From Reinekea forsetii (GTDB lineage Bacteria; Pseudomonadota; Gammaproteobacteria; Pseudomonadales; Natronospirillaceae): a stretch of DNA of 64,000 nucleotides. Of the stretch, positions 52,323-62,806 are shown piece by piece; the first letter of the stretch is position 1, and each line of letters begins with the position of its first letter. The DNA lies in the NCBI RefSeq assembly GCF_002795845.1, contig NZ_CP011797.1, positions 388,501-452,500 of the forward strand. The letters run 5' to 3'. Below the pieces are notes generated by a model. It had not been told where the DNA came from. It saw nothing but the letters and a program-made list of their open reading frames with translations, and made no database searches. The translations under genes were made by a program, and so were the position numbers.

Positions 52323-52982
52323 ATGATTAATATTTTATGGGATCTAGACGGTACGCTGATCGACTCGATGGCGGTAATCGCCCGTTGTTTAAATCAAACT
52401 TCAGAGCACTTCGACCGTGGCCCAGTACCGGCGGCCCAGATCCGTTCGATGATCGGTCCGGAATTGGGTGTGTCGCTCGGCCGCATATTGGATACTCAGG
52501 ATGCCGAGCAGATCCAACGCGCGAAAGACTTTTACCGCTCCTGTTATCAGTACAGCTTGCACGACAGCCCGGTTTACCCCGGCATGCTCGAGGTGCTGCA
52601 GCACTGTAACCGAATCGGTGTACGGCAGTTTATTGCTACGGCCAAGTATCAGCTCTATGCCGAACAGATTATCGCCCACAGCGGCCTGGCCGAGTTCTTT
52701 ACCGGGATCTATGGTTCGACCGAAAGCGGTCAATACGGCGACAAGAAAGAACTACTGGCCTGGTTGCTGGCCGAAGAGAAGCTCAAAGCCAGTGAAACGC
52801 TGATGATCGGCGATACGGCCTATGATGTCGCCGCAGGGCGCCACCATGATCTGACATCACTGGGGGTCTTATGGGGCTATAGTGACGCGCCCACTTTGCT
52901 CGCAGCCGGTGCGCACCAATGTGTTGCGGCGCCTGAGGATCTGATGGCGGTAATCAAGGGTTCCACGATGGCGTTTTGCTAG
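52323..52982 (+). CDS. HAD-family phosphatase (phosphoglycolate-phosphatase-like)
   Basis: HAD hydrolase of 219 residues with a helical cap of the C1/PGP type. Motif I is DLDGTLIDS (nucleophile D7, acid D9), motif II is likely FIATAKYQ (threonine replacing the usual serine), the conserved lysine is in YGDKKELL, and motif III/IV is MIGDTAYDVAAGRHH. The family includes Gph, PpaX and other small-molecule phosphatases, and the substrate cannot be read from sequence. It starts 5 bp after nadE, so it is likely co-transcribed. A link to NAD metabolism or nucleotide clean-up is only a guess. Confidence 0.88.
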   Translation: MINILWDLDGTLIDSMAVIARCLNQTSEHFDRGPVPAAQIRSMIGPELGVSLGRILDTQDAEQIQRAKDFYRSCYQYSLHDSPVYPGMLEVLQHCNRIGVRQFIATAKYQLYAEQIIAHSGLAEFFTGIYGSTESGQYGDKKELLAWLLAEEKLKASETLMIGDTAYDVAAGRHHDLTSLGVLWGYSDAPTLLAAGAHQCVAAPEDLMAVIKGSTMAFC

Positions 52983-53037
52983 CCTCGCTGAGAGGTGCAC
53001 GACGGCTTGGTTAAGCCGTCGTTGCGCTATTCAGACG

Positions 53038-53877
53038 CTAGCTGGTTAGACCCAAGGTTAACAGCTTGACCCACCAGCGGTCTTCGGCCCACTTGGGCGC
53101 TTGGTAGCTGCCGGAAGCGAATACCGCATGGTCCGGATAGGTTGTTTGCAGGCGGGTTAGAGTGATCTGTCGATCTTTATCGAGTTCCAGCGCGCCATAG
53201 GCTTCTGTTAAGACCACGAGGGCATCTGCCTCGGCGCTAACACCCGGATAGTGTTGAATCACCACCTGAGCGCGTTCCGCGGCGGCAACCCAGGCGCCAC
53301 GCCGGATGTAGAAGTCGGCAACAATCAACTCATGGCGCGCCAGGGCGTCCTTCAGGACGATCATCGCGGTCAGGGCCGGTTCTCGATAAACACTCTCTGG
53401 AAATTGGTCGCTAAACTCCAGTAGCGCGAAAAAGGCTTTTTGGCCCTGCTCTGGCGATCGCATCGCCGGATCCACCTTGCCAAAAATGCCTCGATTGGCA
53501 AGAAACAATCGGTAATAGCTCATCGAGCGCAGAAACCAGGCGTAATCGACCGACGGGTAATCCGGATTTAAGCGCGTAAAGCGATCCGCCTCGATCAGTG
53601 CCGTGGCGAAGTCATTGGACTGATAGCGGGCGTAAATTAGATCCAGAGCACTGGCCTGGGCGAAACGACCAAACGGGAAACGGCTTTGCAGATCGGTTAA
53701 ACGTTCGATGGCTAAGCTGTAATTGCGTTGGTCGAGATAGGTTTGCGCGGCCTCATAATAGCCCGATTCGGTGTCTTTCACCTTGTTTCCGAACGAGGCG
53801 CAGCCGGTTAAGAGGACCACAAACGCCAAAAAGGCTATTTGACTCACTTTTTTTGCGCTTTGCGCTACGGTAAACAT
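53038..53877 (-). CDS. bamD: Outer-membrane assembly lipoprotein BamD
   Basis: Essential lipoprotein of the BAM complex that inserts beta-barrel proteins into the outer membrane. The signal peptide ends in lipobox LLTGC with lipidated C26. Five TPR-like repeats follow, including ESGYYEAAQTYLDQRNYSLA, RFPFGRFAQASALDLIYARY and YPSVDYAWFLRSMSYYR. It has 279 residues from the ATG at 53877, which has GAGAG 5 bases upstream; the frame is open to 53940 but reaches the rluD start. It is divergent from rluD, as in E. coli and Pseudomonas. Confidence 0.95.
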   Translation of the reverse strand: MFTVAQSAKKVSQIAFLAFVVLLTGCASFGNKVKDTESGYYEAAQTYLDQRNYSLAIERLTDLQSRFPFGRFAQASALDLIYARYQSNDFATALIEADRFTRLNPDYPSVDYAWFLRSMSYYRLFLANRGIFGKVDPAMRSPEQGQKAFFALLEFSDQFPESVYREPALTAMIVLKDALARHELIVADFYIRRGAWVAAAERAQVVIQHYPGVSAEADALVVLTEAYGALELDKDRQITLTRLQTTYPDHAVFASGSYQAPKWAEDRWWVKLLTLGLTS

Positions 53878-53939
53878 GCTATCTCTCATTAAATCAGTAA
53901 AATGACTGCCATTGTAACCACAGGATACCCAAGCCTCCA

Positions 53940-54929
53940 ATGACTGATACCACAGATTCCATCAAGGAAACGAAAATTGTCCCCCTTGACCAAGGGCACA
54001 AACGTTTCGATCAGGTAGCTGCACTGCTTTTTGATGACTACTCGCGTTCCAGAATACAGAACTGGATCAGTGGCGGGCAGCTGACGGTAGATGGTAAGAC
54101 CAGACGCAATCGAGACAAGCTGATCGGGGGCGAAACGCTGGTGCTCGACGCTGTGCTAGAGGTAAATGAAGGCTGGGCAGCACAGTCTATTGAACTCAAC
54201 GTGGTTTACCAAGACGAGCATATCATCGTGATCAATAAACCCGCCGGCCTGGTAGTTCATCCCGGCGCGGGGAATCCAGACGGGACCATGCTCAATGCAC
54301 TACTCTATCGCTATCCGGAGCTTGCCTCCGTGCCGCGTGCCGGCATTGTCCACCGGCTCGACAAGGACACCACCGGTCTGATGGTTGTGGCGCGAACGCT
54401 ACAAGCCCAAACTGGGCTGGCGGAGCAACTGCAAGACCGAAGCATGGGGCGAGAGTATTCGGCCATCTGCATGGGGGTGATGATTTCCGGTGGTACGATC
54501 GACGCCCCGATCGACCGGCATCCGAAGCAGCGCACCAAGATGGCTGTTGCCCCTTTGACCATGGGCAAGGAAGCGGTCACTCACTATCGCGTGATCAAGC
54601 GCCTGCGCAATCACACCTTGGTGCGCTGTAAGCTGGAAACCGGCCGCACGCATCAGATTCGCGTACACATGTCGCACATTGGCAATCCGATTGTCGGCGA
54701 CCCAGTGTATGCCGGCCGATCGCGCCTGCCTAAGGGCGTTACGCTCGAGGTTATGACGGTGATGAAGCGTTTCAAACGACAGGCTTTACACGCCGGCTAT
54801 CTGGAGCTCATTCATCCGCAAACGGGGCTGCAAATGCATTGGGAAGCAGATATCCCCGCCGACTTCCAAGAACTGCTCGATGAGATGGAACATGAATTGA
54901 AGGTCTATGGTACCGAGTTCGACCTGTGA
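53940..54929 (+). CDS. rluD: 23S rRNA pseudouridine synthase RluD
   Basis: Makes pseudouridines 1911, 1915 and 1917 in helix 69 of 23S rRNA. An N-terminal S4 domain (about 18-75) holds RFDQVAALLFDDYSRSRIQN. The catalytic domain has INKPAGLVVHPGAGNPDGT, the active-site HRLDKDTTGLM with D141, and the C-terminal LETGRTHQIRVHM. The length of 329 is normal. It overlaps the next gene by 4 bp (GTGA), giving the conserved order rluD-pgeF-clpB. Confidence 0.96.
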   Translation: MTDTTDSIKETKIVPLDQGHKRFDQVAALLFDDYSRSRIQNWISGGQLTVDGKTRRNRDKLIGGETLVLDAVLEVNEGWAAQSIELNVVYQDEHIIVINKPAGLVVHPGAGNPDGTMLNALLYRYPELASVPRAGIVHRLDKDTTGLMVVARTLQAQTGLAEQLQDRSMGREYSAICMGVMISGGTIDAPIDRHPKQRTKMAVAPLTMGKEAVTHYRVIKRLRNHTLVRCKLETGRTHQIRVHMSHIGNPIVGDPVYAGRSRLPKGVTLEVMTVMKRFKRQALHAGYLELIHPQTGLQMHWEADIPADFQELLDEMEHELKVYGTEFDL

Positions 54930-55651
54930 GTTTTGAGTTTGCGCCCTGGCCCTTACCGGCCAACGTTCAGGCCGGATGGACCACTCGGCAAGGCGGCGTG
55001 AGCCAAGCACCCTTTGGATCTTTTAATCTGGCCCATCATGTCGGTGAGTCAGCCTCGACGGTCGCCACCAATCGCCGGCTATTGCGTCAGCGATTGCCCG
55101 GTGCGCCGACTGTCACCTGGTTGCATCAGACACACACCAATCGCGTCGTCCACGTGGCTGCCGCCGATCCCCAGCAGGGCCAAGACGGCAGTTATTGCAC
55201 CGCCGTCGGATCCGCTTGCTGTGTTATGACGGCAGACTGTTTGCCGGTGTTTTTCTGGCGCGCCGATGGTGCCCAGGTGGCCATAGCCCATGCCGGTTGG
55301 CGCGGGTTGGCCGACCATATCCTCTTGGCCACTCTGGCGAACTTTGACCGAGCTGATCGAGTCTATTGTGGCATCGGACCGGCGATCGGTCCGAAGGCCT
55401 TCGAAGTCGGCCCGGAGGTTAGGGCGATGTTCAACAGTTGGCCCGGCTATGAGCAATTTTTCACGCCGCGCGGCAGCAAATACCTCTGTGATCTGGCCGG
55501 GCTGGCAGCATCCCAACTCACCGCTGCAGGCGTACAACGCGTCTATCGATCGAATGCCTGTACCGTGCAAAACCCGGAACTTTATTACTCCTATCGCCGG
55601 GACGGTCAAACGGGTCGCATGGCCAATTTGATTTGGAAAATGGCGCGTTAA
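54926..55651 (+). CDS. pgeF: Purine nucleoside phosphorylase/peptidoglycan editing factor PgeF (YfiH, laccase-domain)
   Basis: Cu-oxidase_4/DUF152 protein. Members act on purine nucleosides and, in E. coli, prevent misincorporation of serine into the peptidoglycan stem. The metal-binding residues are visible: His in WLHQTHTN, Cys in MTADCLPVFF and His in AIAHAGWRGL. CGIGPAIGP and YRSNACTVQNPELYYSYRRD are also typical. It is 241 residues and starts at GTG, which overlaps the rluD TGA. Its position between rluD and clpB is conserved in gammaproteobacteria. Confidence 0.93.
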   Translation: MSFEFAPWPLPANVQAGWTTRQGGVSQAPFGSFNLAHHVGESASTVATNRRLLRQRLPGAPTVTWLHQTHTNRVVHVAAADPQQGQDGSYCTAVGSACCVMTADCLPVFFWRADGAQVAIAHAGWRGLADHILLATLANFDRADRVYCGIGPAIGPKAFEVGPEVRAMFNSWPGYEQFFTPRGSKYLCDLAGLAASQLTAAGVQRVYRSNACTVQNPELYYSYRRDGQTGRMANLIWKMAR

Positions 55652-55666
55652 GTCGGTTCAGCTGGG

Positions 55667-55695
55667 CTTGATTCCGGTCCCTTAGCCCTCATTTA
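55667..55695 (+). promoter_or_regulatory. Sigma-32 (heat-shock) type promoter of clpB
   Basis: CTTGAT (-35, 55667-55672), 14-base spacer, CCTCATTTA (-10, 55687-55695; consensus CCCCATNTA). The predicted start near 55702 leaves about 30 bases to the clpB ATG. Confidence 0.75.
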
Positions 55696-55732
55696 TGTAA
55701 CAGACTTATAAACGTCAGATTAGGGTAATAGT

Positions 55733-58324
55733 ATGCGTATTGATCGTCTTACCAGCAGCTTACAGTTGGCATTATCCGATGCACAGTCGATTGCACTGGG
55801 CCAGAACCACAGCTTTATCGAACCGGTCCATCTGCTGATCGCGTTGCTCAATCAAAAAAACACCTCTATAGCCGCCGTGCTGAAAAAAGCCGGCGCGACT
55901 GTGGCTAAATTAAAGGCTGCGGCCGATACGCAGTTGCAGCAACTGCCGGAAATAAGCGGGTCCGACGATGACGTGCATATGTCCAATGACCTGGGTCGAG
56001 TGCTGAATCGGGCCGATAAGTTATCGCAACAACGTAAAGATCAATTTATAGCCAGCGAGCTGGTACTCTTGGCCATGTTGCAGGACCGGTCGCGCATTGC
56101 CAAAACCTTGCAGGAAGCCGGACTGGTCGAAGTTGTCTTGCAGCAGGCCATTGACGATATGCGCAATGGCGAGTCGGTGTCCAGCGCCGACGCCGAGGAG
56201 AGCCGGCAAGCCTTAGACAAGTATACCGTCGATCTAACCGCTCGCGCCGAAGCGGGCCAGCTCGATCCAGTGATCGGCCGGGACGATGAAATTCGCCGGA
56301 CCATCCAAGTGCTGCAACGCCGGCGCAAAAATAATCCGGTCTTAATTGGCGAGCCCGGGGTCGGTAAGACCGCCATCGTCGAAGGCTTGGCGCAACGCAT
56401 CATCAATGGTGAAGTGCCGGAAAGCTTGAAGAATAAGCGCGTGCTGTCGCTCGATCTGGCGGCGCTGGTGGCCGGTGCCAAGTTCCGCGGTGAGTTCGAA
56501 GAACGACTCAAGGCGGTATTAAATGAATTGGCCAAGCAGGACGGCCAGATCATCCTCTTTATCGACGAATTGCATACTGTGGTCGGTGCCGGTAAAGGCG
56601 ACGGCGCCATGGATGCCGGCAATATGCTTAAGCCGGCGCTGGCGCGAGGCGAATTGCATTGTGTTGGCGCGACCACCCTGAACGAATATCGCCAATATAT
56701 TGAAAAAGACGGCGCCTTGGAGCGTCGCTTCCAGAAAGTTCTGGTCGACGAACCCAATGAAGAAGATACCATCGCCATCTTGCGCGGCCTAAAAGAGCGC
56801 TATGAAGTGCATCATGGGGTAACCATAACCGACGGTGCCATTATTGCGGCGGTCAAGTTGTCCCAGCGTTATATCTCCGATCGCCAGCTGCCCGACAAGG
56901 CCATCGATCTGATTGACGAGTCGGCAAGCCGAATCCGCATGGAGATTGACTCCAAACCGGAGTCGATGGATCGACTCGAACGCAAACTGATTCAATTAAA
57001 AATCGAGGCCGAGGCGCTGAAGAAAGAAAGCGATCCCCAGGTGCGCTTATCTCTGGCGCGACTGCATGAATCGATTGCCGAATTGGAACGGGAATATTTC
57101 GACCTGGAAGAAATATGGCTGGCTGAAAAGGCTGCCGTGCAGGGCTCGCAGCACGTCAAAGAACAGCTTGAACAAGCCCGAGCGGAACTGGAGGCCGCTC
57201 GCCGGGCCAGCGATCTGACTAAGATGTCGGAATTGCAGTACGGCCGTATTCCAGAACTGGAGAAACAACTCGATATGGCCGCTCAGGCCGAGATGATGGA
57301 TATGCAGTTGCTGCAGTATCGGGTAACCGATGAATCGATCGCCAATGTGATTTCGCGCTGGACCGGCATCCCAGTCGACAAGATGCTCGAAGGTGAACGT
57401 GACAAACTGTTGCGCATGGAAGAGGTCTTGCATACCCAGTTGATCGGCCAGCATGAGGCGGTGGTCGCGGTATCAAACGCCATCCGGCGCTCGCGTTCGG
57501 GCCTGTCCGATCCGGATCGACCCAATGGCTCCTTTCTCTTCTTGGGACCAACCGGCGTCGGTAAGACAGAGCTGTGTAAGGCGCTGGCCAACTTCCTGTT
57601 CGATACCACGGACGCGATGGTGCGCATCGATATGTCCGAATTTATGGAGAAGCACTCGGTCGCGCGTTTGATCGGCGCGCCGCCGGGTTATATCGGTTAT
57701 GAAGAGGGGGGTTATTTAACCGAGGCGGTGCGCCGTAAACCTTACTCGGTGATCCTGCTCGATGAAGTCGAAAAGGCCCATGGCGATGTCTTTAATATAC
57801 TGTTGCAGGTCCTCGATGACGGTCGCCTGACCGACGGGCAGGGTCGCACCGTCGATTTCCGTAATACTGTTATTGTGATGACCTCCAACTTGGGTTCAGA
57901 ACAGATTCAGCAGCTCTCGGACGCGGCCCAGTATGATGAAATGAAAGCCGCGGTGATGACGGTCGTGGGCGGCTATTTCCGACCGGAGTTTATCAACCGA
58001 CTCGACGAGGTCGTGGTCTTTCATCCGCTCGCGCGTGAGCAGATACAGGGCATCGCGAAAATCCAATTGGCGCAGCTGCATCGTCGCCTGACCGAGCAGG
58101 AGCTGGGCCTGAGCATCAGCGATGCGGTGCTCGATAAGCTCTGTGCCGCCGGCTTCGATCCGGTCTACGGGGCGCGGCCGCTCAAGCGGGCGATCCAACG
58201 TGAATTGGAAAATCCGCTAGCGTCGGCTTTACTTAGGGGCGACTTCAGCCGGGGGGATCATATTCAGGCCGACTTGATCGACGCTCAGGTGGTATTTAAG
58301 CCCCTAAAGCCGAGTACCCACTAA
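55733..58324 (+). CDS. clpB: Chaperone disaggregase ClpB
   Basis: Hexameric AAA+ disaggregase that works with DnaK to rescue aggregated protein after heat stress. The N-terminal ClpN domain (about 1-145) is followed by AAA-1 with Walker A GEPGVGKT (about 205-212) and the IILFIDELH Walker B. The coiled-coil middle domain (about 405-525) is rich in Glu, Leu and Arg. AAA-2 has Walker A GPTGVGKT and Walker [12 protein letters not shown]. The C-terminus has [23 protein letters not shown]. It is 863 residues, full length. A sigma-32-like promoter lies directly upstream. Confidence 0.98.
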   Translation: MRIDRLTSSLQLALSDAQSIALGQNHSFIEPVHLLIALLNQKNTSIAAVLKKAGATVAKLKAAADTQLQQLPEISGSDDDVHMSNDLGRVLNRADKLSQQRKDQFIASELVLLAMLQDRSRIAKTLQEAGLVEVVLQQAIDDMRNGESVSSADAEESRQALDKYTVDLTARAEAGQLDPVIGRDDEIRRTIQVLQRRRKNNPVLIGEPGVGKTAIVEGLAQRIINGEVPESLKNKRVLSLDLAALVAGAKFRGEFEERLKAVLNELAKQDGQIILFIDELHTVVGAGKGDGAMDAGNMLKPALARGELHCVGATTLNEYRQYIEKDGALERRFQKVLVDEPNEEDTIAILRGLKERYEVHHGVTITDGAIIAAVKLSQRYISDRQLPDKAIDLIDESASRIRMEIDSKPESMDRLERKLIQLKIEAEALKKESDPQVRLSLARLHESIAELEREYFDLEEIWLAEKAAVQGSQHVKEQLEQARAELEAARRASDLTKMSELQYGRIPELEKQLDMAAQAEMMDMQLLQYRVTDESIANVISRWTGIPVDKMLEGERDKLLRMEEVLHTQLIGQHEAVVAVSNAIRRSRSGLSDPDRPNGSFLFLGPTGVGKTELCKALANFLFDTTDAMVRIDMSEFMEKHSVARLIGAPPGYIGYEEGGYLTEAVRRKPYSVILLDEVEKAHGDVFNILLQVLDDGRLTDGQGRTVDFRNTVIVMTSNLGSEQIQQLSDAAQYDEMKAAVMTVVGGYFRPEFINRLDEVVVFHPLAREQIQGIAKIQLAQLHRRLTEQELGLSISDAVLDKLCAAGFDPVYGARPLKRAIQRELENPLASALLRGDFSRGDHIQADLIDAQVVFKPLKPSTH

Positions 58325-58343
58325 GCCGATCTCGGTCCGACCG

Positions 58344-58384
58344 CCATTTAGCGATGGACATTCTTTGATCAGTCGCTAAAATGG
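58344..58384. repeat. Inverted repeat downstream of clpB
   Basis: CCATTTAGCGA (58344-58354) and TCGCTAAAATGG (58373-58384) pair with one bulged base around an 18-base loop, 19 bp after the clpB stop. Without a T tract it is only a possible clpB terminator. The rest of the 260-bp gap to ilvI contains no supported gene. Confidence 0.4.
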
Positions 58385-58584
58385 AGCTCGAGACCGATCA
58401 ATACCGATCTGTCCGTGCAACAAGGTTACAGGCAGCAATATCGACGTCGGAGTTGTTGGATATGAAATCCACAAACGGTCGGTTGTGTTGATGCTTAGGT
58501 TTACCGACCTAAACGTTTGAACACAGGCTGAAGAAGAGCTGATAAAGCGAACGCGTTCCTGTACCACAGCAAAGGTCTACAAAC

Positions 58585-60327
58585 ATGTCAAAATCGTCGC
58601 TTCAGCCAGAATTGCTTTCTGGTGGTGAAATGCTCTGTCGTGCGCTGCATGACGAGGGTGTCGAATTCATTTACGGTTATCCGGGTGGCTCGGTGCTGCA
58701 TATTTATGACGCGTTGCACCATCAGTCCAAGATTAAACATGTGTTGGTGCGCCATGAACAGGCCGCCACCCATATGGCTGACGCCTATGCCCGTGCGTCG
58801 GGCAAGGCTGGTGTCGTACTGGTGACTTCAGGACCGGGGGCGACCAACGCCATCACCGGGATTGCCACAGCCTATATGGACTCCATTCCGATGGTGATTA
58901 TTACCGGCCAGGTGATGAGTCATCTGATCGGCGGCGATGCTTTTCAAGAAACCGACATGATGGGTATTTCACGGCCGGTGGTGAAGCACAATATGATGGT
59001 GCGTGACCCGAAAGACATTCCGATGTTGATCAAGAAGGCCTTCTATTTGGCCGAAAGCGGTCGCCCGGGTCCGGTGGTCATCGACATCCCCAAAGATATG
59101 ACCATGCCCAACCAAAAGTTTCCGTACATTTATCCGGAGCGTATCAAGATGCGCTCATACAATCCGGTAAAAAAGGGCCACAGCGGTCAAATTCGTAAAG
59201 CCGTTACGTTGATGATGCAAGCCAAGAAGCCGGTAATCTATGCCGGTGGTGGCGTTATCTTGGGCCGTGCCTCCGACGAACTGACGAAAATGGCACATCT
59301 GTTGAACTTTCCGGTGACCAATACCTTGATGGGCCTAGGGTGTTTCCCCGGGACCGATGAGCAGTTTATCGGCATGTTAGGCATGCACGGTACCTACGAG
59401 TCGAATATGGCCATGCACAATGCCGATCTGATTATCGCCATTGGCGCTCGGCTGGACGATCGGGTAACGAACAAGGTTTCAAAGTTTTGCCCTGACGCGA
59501 AATTGATCCATATCGACATCGATCCAACCACGATCTCCAAACACATAGCCGCCGATGTCCCTATCGTCGGGCCGGTTAAATCGGTGTTGATTGAAATGCT
59601 TGAGCAGCTTGAGCAAAGCGGTCAGCAAATCGATGATGCCGCGCTGGATCAGTGGTGGGCGCAGATTGACGAATGGCGTACCCGTCACGGTGGGCGCTAT
59701 CGCACCGACGACTCGACCAAGATGAAGCCGCAGTTTGTGATCGAGACCCTGGCCCGTGTCACCAAGGGCGACGCCTATATCTGTACCGACGTTGGCCAGC
59801 ATCAGATGTTTGCCGCTCAGTATTACAAGTTTAATAAGCCCAATCGCTGGATCAATTCCGGTGGCCTGGGCACCATGGGCTTTGGTTTACCGGCGGCTAT
59901 GGGTGTGCAGATTAACTACCCAGAGGCTGATGTGGTTTGCGTCACCGGTGAAGGCTCTATTCAGATGAACATTCAAGAGCTGTCGACCTGCAAACAGTAC
60001 GGTTTGCCAGTCAAGATTGTTTGTCTGAACAACGGCTACCTGGGCATGGTGCGCCAATGGCAGGATATGAATTACGAATCGCGTTATTCCAACTCCTACA
60101 TGGATTCGTTGCCTGATTTTGTCAAACTGGCCGAAAGTTACGGCCACGTCGGCTTTGTTGTCGAAAGCGCCGATCAGCTGGAAAGCACGCTGATTGAAGC
60201 CATGGCGATTCGGGATAAGGCGGTCTTCGTCGATGTACGGATCGATCCGGACGAGCACGTCTATCCGATGCAGGTGCCCAATGGGTCCATGTGCGACATG
60301 TTCTTAAGCAAGACGGAGCGTACCTGA
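58585..60327 (+). CDS. ilvI: Acetolactate synthase large subunit
   Basis: ThDP enzyme that makes acetolactate and acetohydroxybutyrate, the first common step of valine, leucine and isoleucine synthesis. The 580-residue protein has the catalytic Glu E58 in [44 protein letters not shown] and ARLDDRVTN. The ThDP/Mg motif [14 protein letters not shown] through [14 protein letters not shown] has Glu in place of the usual Asp of GDG, a conservative change I believe is common in pseudomonad-like enzymes. The stop overlaps the ilvH ATG as TGATG. The ilvI/ilvB naming is arbitrary without phylogeny. Confidence 0.96.
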   Translation: MSKSSLQPELLSGGEMLCRALHDEGVEFIYGYPGGSVLHIYDALHHQSKIKHVLVRHEQAATHMADAYARASGKAGVVLVTSGPGATNAITGIATAYMDSIPMVIITGQVMSHLIGGDAFQETDMMGISRPVVKHNMMVRDPKDIPMLIKKAFYLAESGRPGPVVIDIPKDMTMPNQKFPYIYPERIKMRSYNPVKKGHSGQIRKAVTLMMQAKKPVIYAGGGVILGRASDELTKMAHLLNFPVTNTLMGLGCFPGTDEQFIGMLGMHGTYESNMAMHNADLIIAIGARLDDRVTNKVSKFCPDAKLIHIDIDPTTISKHIAADVPIVGPVKSVLIEMLEQLEQSGQQIDDAALDQWWAQIDEWRTRHGGRYRTDDSTKMKPQFVIETLARVTKGDAYICTDVGQHQMFAAQYYKFNKPNRWINSGGLGTMGFGLPAAMGVQINYPEADVVCVTGEGSIQMNIQELSTCKQYGLPVKIVCLNNGYLGMVRQWQDMNYESRYSNSYMDSLPDFVKLAESYGHVGFVVESADQLESTLIEAMAIRDKAVFVDVRIDPDEHVYPMQVPNGSMCDMFLSKTERT

Positions 60328-60818
60328 TGAGACACATACTATCGGTATTAATGGAAAATGAATCGGGCGCCCTGGCGCGCCTAGTAGGCTTGTTCGCTCA
60401 ACGCGGCTACAACATCGATTCACTCAATGTTGCGCCAACCGATGACCCGACCTTGTCGCGTTTGACCTTGGTTACGCATGGGGACGAACAAATGGTGGAG
60501 CAAATCACCAAGCAGCTGAACAAGCTGGTCGAAGTAGTAAAGGTGGTTGATCTGACCGAAGGTGGGCATGTCGAGCGCGGTCTGATGCTCGTCAAGGTTC
60601 GCGCCACGGGCGCTCAGCGCGAAGAGGTTAAACGTACCACCGACATCTTTCGAGCACAGATTGTCGATGTATCGCCGACCACCTTTACCATCATGGTAAC
60701 CGGAGAGGAAGAGAAACTGGCGGCGTTCCTCGAGGCGCTAGCGGGCACAACCATTATGGAAGTAGCCCGTACTGGAGTCTCCGGTGTCGCTCGGGGTGAA
60801 AAGGTCCTCAGCGTCTAA
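60327..60818 (+). CDS. ilvH: Acetolactate synthase regulatory subunit
   Basis: Small subunit that activates the catalytic subunit and confers valine feedback inhibition. The 163-residue protein has an N-terminal ACT domain ([39 protein letters not shown]) and the C-terminal IlvH domain (RGLMLVKVRATGAQREEVKR, DVSPTTFTIMVTGEEEKL). The ATG at 60327 shares its first base with the end of the ilvI stop; an upstream in-frame start at 60291 lies within ilvI. A strong terminator follows. Confidence 0.97.
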   Translation: MRHILSVLMENESGALARLVGLFAQRGYNIDSLNVAPTDDPTLSRLTLVTHGDEQMVEQITKQLNKLVEVVKVVDLTEGGHVERGLMLVKVRATGAQREEVKRTTDIFRAQIVDVSPTTFTIMVTGEEEKLAAFLEALAGTTIMEVARTGVSGVARGEKVLSV

Positions 60819-60843
60819 GGCGATATCGACTGAAAGGGTATCG

Positions 60844-60870
60844 AAGCGCTCAAGGTGAGCGCTTTTTTTT
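60844..60870 (+). terminator. Intrinsic terminator of ilvI-ilvH
   Basis: Stem AAGCGCTCA/TGAGCGCTT with loop AGG, followed by a run of T. Confidence 0.93.
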
Positions 60871-60891
60871 GTCCGCGCGTATAGCCAAGAC

Positions 60892-60918
60892 AAAAAAAAC
60901 CCACACTAGGTGTGGGTT
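60892..60918 (-). terminator. Intrinsic terminator of ilvC
   Basis: Minus strand: AACCCACAC, loop CTA, GTGTGGGTT, then a T run. It lies 46 bp after the ilvC stop. Confidence 0.93.
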
Positions 60919-60964
60919 AATACTCGTTCCCTTTTGAGGAGCTCACTGAGTTCTGTTGACCGGC

Positions 60965-62446
60965 TTACGCCTCGACGATGCGCTTCATATCGGTCATATA
61001 GCCGCGTAATTCTTCACCGATGTATTCGATCGGATGGTTACGAATGGCGTCGTTCGCCTGTACCAGGGTCAAATTGTCTACCGAGTTAGAAGCAGCCTTC
61101 ATGCCCTTGCCGATCACATCGGTGCCGATACCAGGCATGAAATGTTCAGCCAATAGCGGTACGGCGGCATGGGCGAAGAGGTAGTTACCATATTCAGCGG
61201 TATCGCTGATCACCACATTCATTTCATACAGCTTCTTGCGCGCGACCGTATTGGCAATGAGCGGTAACTCATGTAACGACTCGTAATAGGCGCTTTCTTC
61301 GATAATGCCGCTTTCAACCATGGTTTCAAAGGCCAGTTCAACACCGGATTTGACCATCGCAATCATCAGAATGCCGTTGTCGAAATAGTCCTGCTCGTCC
61401 AGGTCGTTCACCGCCGCAGGAGCCTGTTCAAAGGCAGTTTGGCCGGTCTCTTCGCGCCAGCGCAACAGATCCTTATCATTGGCATCCCAATCGGCCATCA
61501 TGGTGGTAGAGAAATGACCACTGATGATATCGTCTTGATGCTTGCGGAACAGGGGTCGCATCAATTCTTTCAGGGTTTCTGATAATTCAAAGGCACGCAA
61601 TTTGGCGGGATTGTCGAGGCGATCCATCATATTGGTGATGCCACCGAGCTTGAGCGCTTCGGTAATAGTTTCCCAGCCAAACTGAACCAATTTGGCGGCG
61701 TAGCTGCTGTCGACACCCTCTGCGATCATCTTGTCGTAGCAGAGAATCGAACCGGCTTGCAACATGCCGCACAGGATAGTCTGTTCGCCCATCAGATCGG
61801 ACTTCACTTCGGCAACAAAGGAGCTCTGCAGCACGCCGGCACGATGACCGCCGGTTGCGGCAGCCCATGCCTTGGCGATCGCCATGCCATTGCCTTGTGG
61901 ATCGTTTTCAGGATGCACGGCGATCAACGTCGGGACACCGAAACCACGTTTGTATTCTTCACGCACTTCAGTACCAGGACATTTCGGCGCGACCATGACC
62001 ACGGTGATATCGGCGCGAATCTTTTGGCCTACCTCAACGATATTAAAGCCATGTGAGTAACCCAGGGCTGCACCCTGCTTCATCAGTGGCATAACCGCTT
62101 CAACCACGGCAGAATGTTGCTTGTCGGGGGTTAGGTTAACGATCAAGTCGGCGTGGGGAATTAACTCTTCATAAGAGCCAACGGTAAAGCCGTTTTCATG
62201 CGCATTCTTCCATGACTGACGTTTTTCGGTGATCGCAGCCTGGCGTAAGGTATAGGCAACATCCAAGCCTGAGTCACGCATATTGAGGCCCTGATTCAAG
62301 CCCTGAGCGCCACAACCGACGATAACAACCTTCTTACCCTTTAAAAAATCGCACTCATCGGCAAATTCGTTGCGGTCCATAAATCGACACTGACCCAATT
62401 GCGCCAGCTGTTCACGTAAGTTAAGGGTGTTGAAATAATTATTCAT
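60965..62446 (-). CDS. ilvC: Ketol-acid reductoisomerase IlvC (class II, long form)
   Basis: NADPH- and Mg-dependent enzyme converting acetolactate to dihydroxyisovalerate, the step after IlvI-IlvH. The Rossmann motif is [40 protein letters not shown] and the duplicated C-terminal knotted domain (two LRAFEL/KLYEM-type halves) give 493 residues, the long class II form of enterobacteria rather than the 330-residue form of Pseudomonas. The ATG at 62446 ([20 protein letters not shown]) matches the E. coli N-terminus. It is divergent from ilvY, its usual activator. Confidence 0.97.
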   Translation of the reverse strand: MNNYFNTLNLREQLAQLGQCRFMDRNEFADECDFLKGKKVVIVGCGAQGLNQGLNMRDSGLDVAYTLRQAAITEKRQSWKNAHENGFTVGSYEELIPHADLIVNLTPDKQHSAVVEAVMPLMKQGAALGYSHGFNIVEVGQKIRADITVVMVAPKCPGTEVREEYKRGFGVPTLIAVHPENDPQGNGMAIAKAWAAATGGHRAGVLQSSFVAEVKSDLMGEQTILCGMLQAGSILCYDKMIAEGVDSSYAAKLVQFGWETITEALKLGGITNMMDRLDNPAKLRAFELSETLKELMRPLFRKHQDDIISGHFSTTMMADWDANDKDLLRWREETGQTAFEQAPAAVNDLDEQDYFDNGILMIAMVKSGVELAFETMVESGIIEESAYYESLHELPLIANTVARKKLYEMNVVISDTAEYGNYLFAHAAVPLLAEHFMPGIGTDVIGKGMKAASNSVDNLTLVQANDAIRNHPIEYIGEELRGYMTDMKRIVEA

Positions 62447-62806
62447 TCTAATACCTGCCAAATCTGGATGTGGCTTCTGCCACGGTTGGATGCAGTTTAG
62501 CGAAAGCAGACGAGCGCTGAAAATGAATTGTTGGCAAGCGAGTGTTGCGGAAAATGACTTTCTGGTCGAGATTTACCGGCCAGCGTCCGAACAGGCCGTG
62601 ATTTGGGGCTGCGAACGCCACTCGATCGTGCCATTCGGCCCTGCTAAGACATTAATAAACAGCCGTTCCGATGCCGCCTAGAGCCGTAAAGCCGACAGGT
62701 GCAAGCCAGTGCCTGAGTGCCCGTACAGAAACCCGCTTATTATTATTGCAAATGCTGCAACACAGTCGCTTCCGTGGCATAATTCGGCCCCTTATAGGAG
62801 AGGTCT
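62447..62806. other. 360-bp ilvC-ilvY divergent regulatory region
   Basis: No gene is supported here. On the ilvC side TTTTCA, an 18-base spacer and TAAACT form a weak promoter candidate about 60 bp upstream of the ilvC ATG. On the ilvY side there is a LysR-type box at 62746-62760. The spacing is larger than in E. coli, where the two promoters overlap, so ilvC and ilvY may be controlled from separate sites. Confidence 0.4.
62746..62760. promoter_or_regulatory. Candidate IlvY operator (LysR T-N11-A box)
   Basis: TTGCA, 5-base centre, TGCAA: a perfect inverted repeat fitting the T-N11-A pattern, 46 bp upstream of the ilvY ATG. E. coli IlvY sites also contain TTGCAA-type halves. Confidence 0.55.

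Noticed and set aside
56041..56778. 245-codon open frame antisense to clpB
   Set aside because: Ser-rich shadow of the highly conserved AAA-1 region; no ribosome-binding site or family resemblance.
58491..58520. Nine-codon possible leader peptide (MLRFTDLNV) upstream of ilvI with a 6-bp hairpin
   Set aside because: Only two Leu and one Val codons and no alternative terminator structure, so attenuation is not supported.
59930..59965. GEG instead of GDG in the acetolactate synthase ThDP motif as a sign of inactivity
   Set aside because: Conservative substitution; I believe it is common in pseudomonad-like enzymes, and all other active-site segments and the coupled ilvH are intact.
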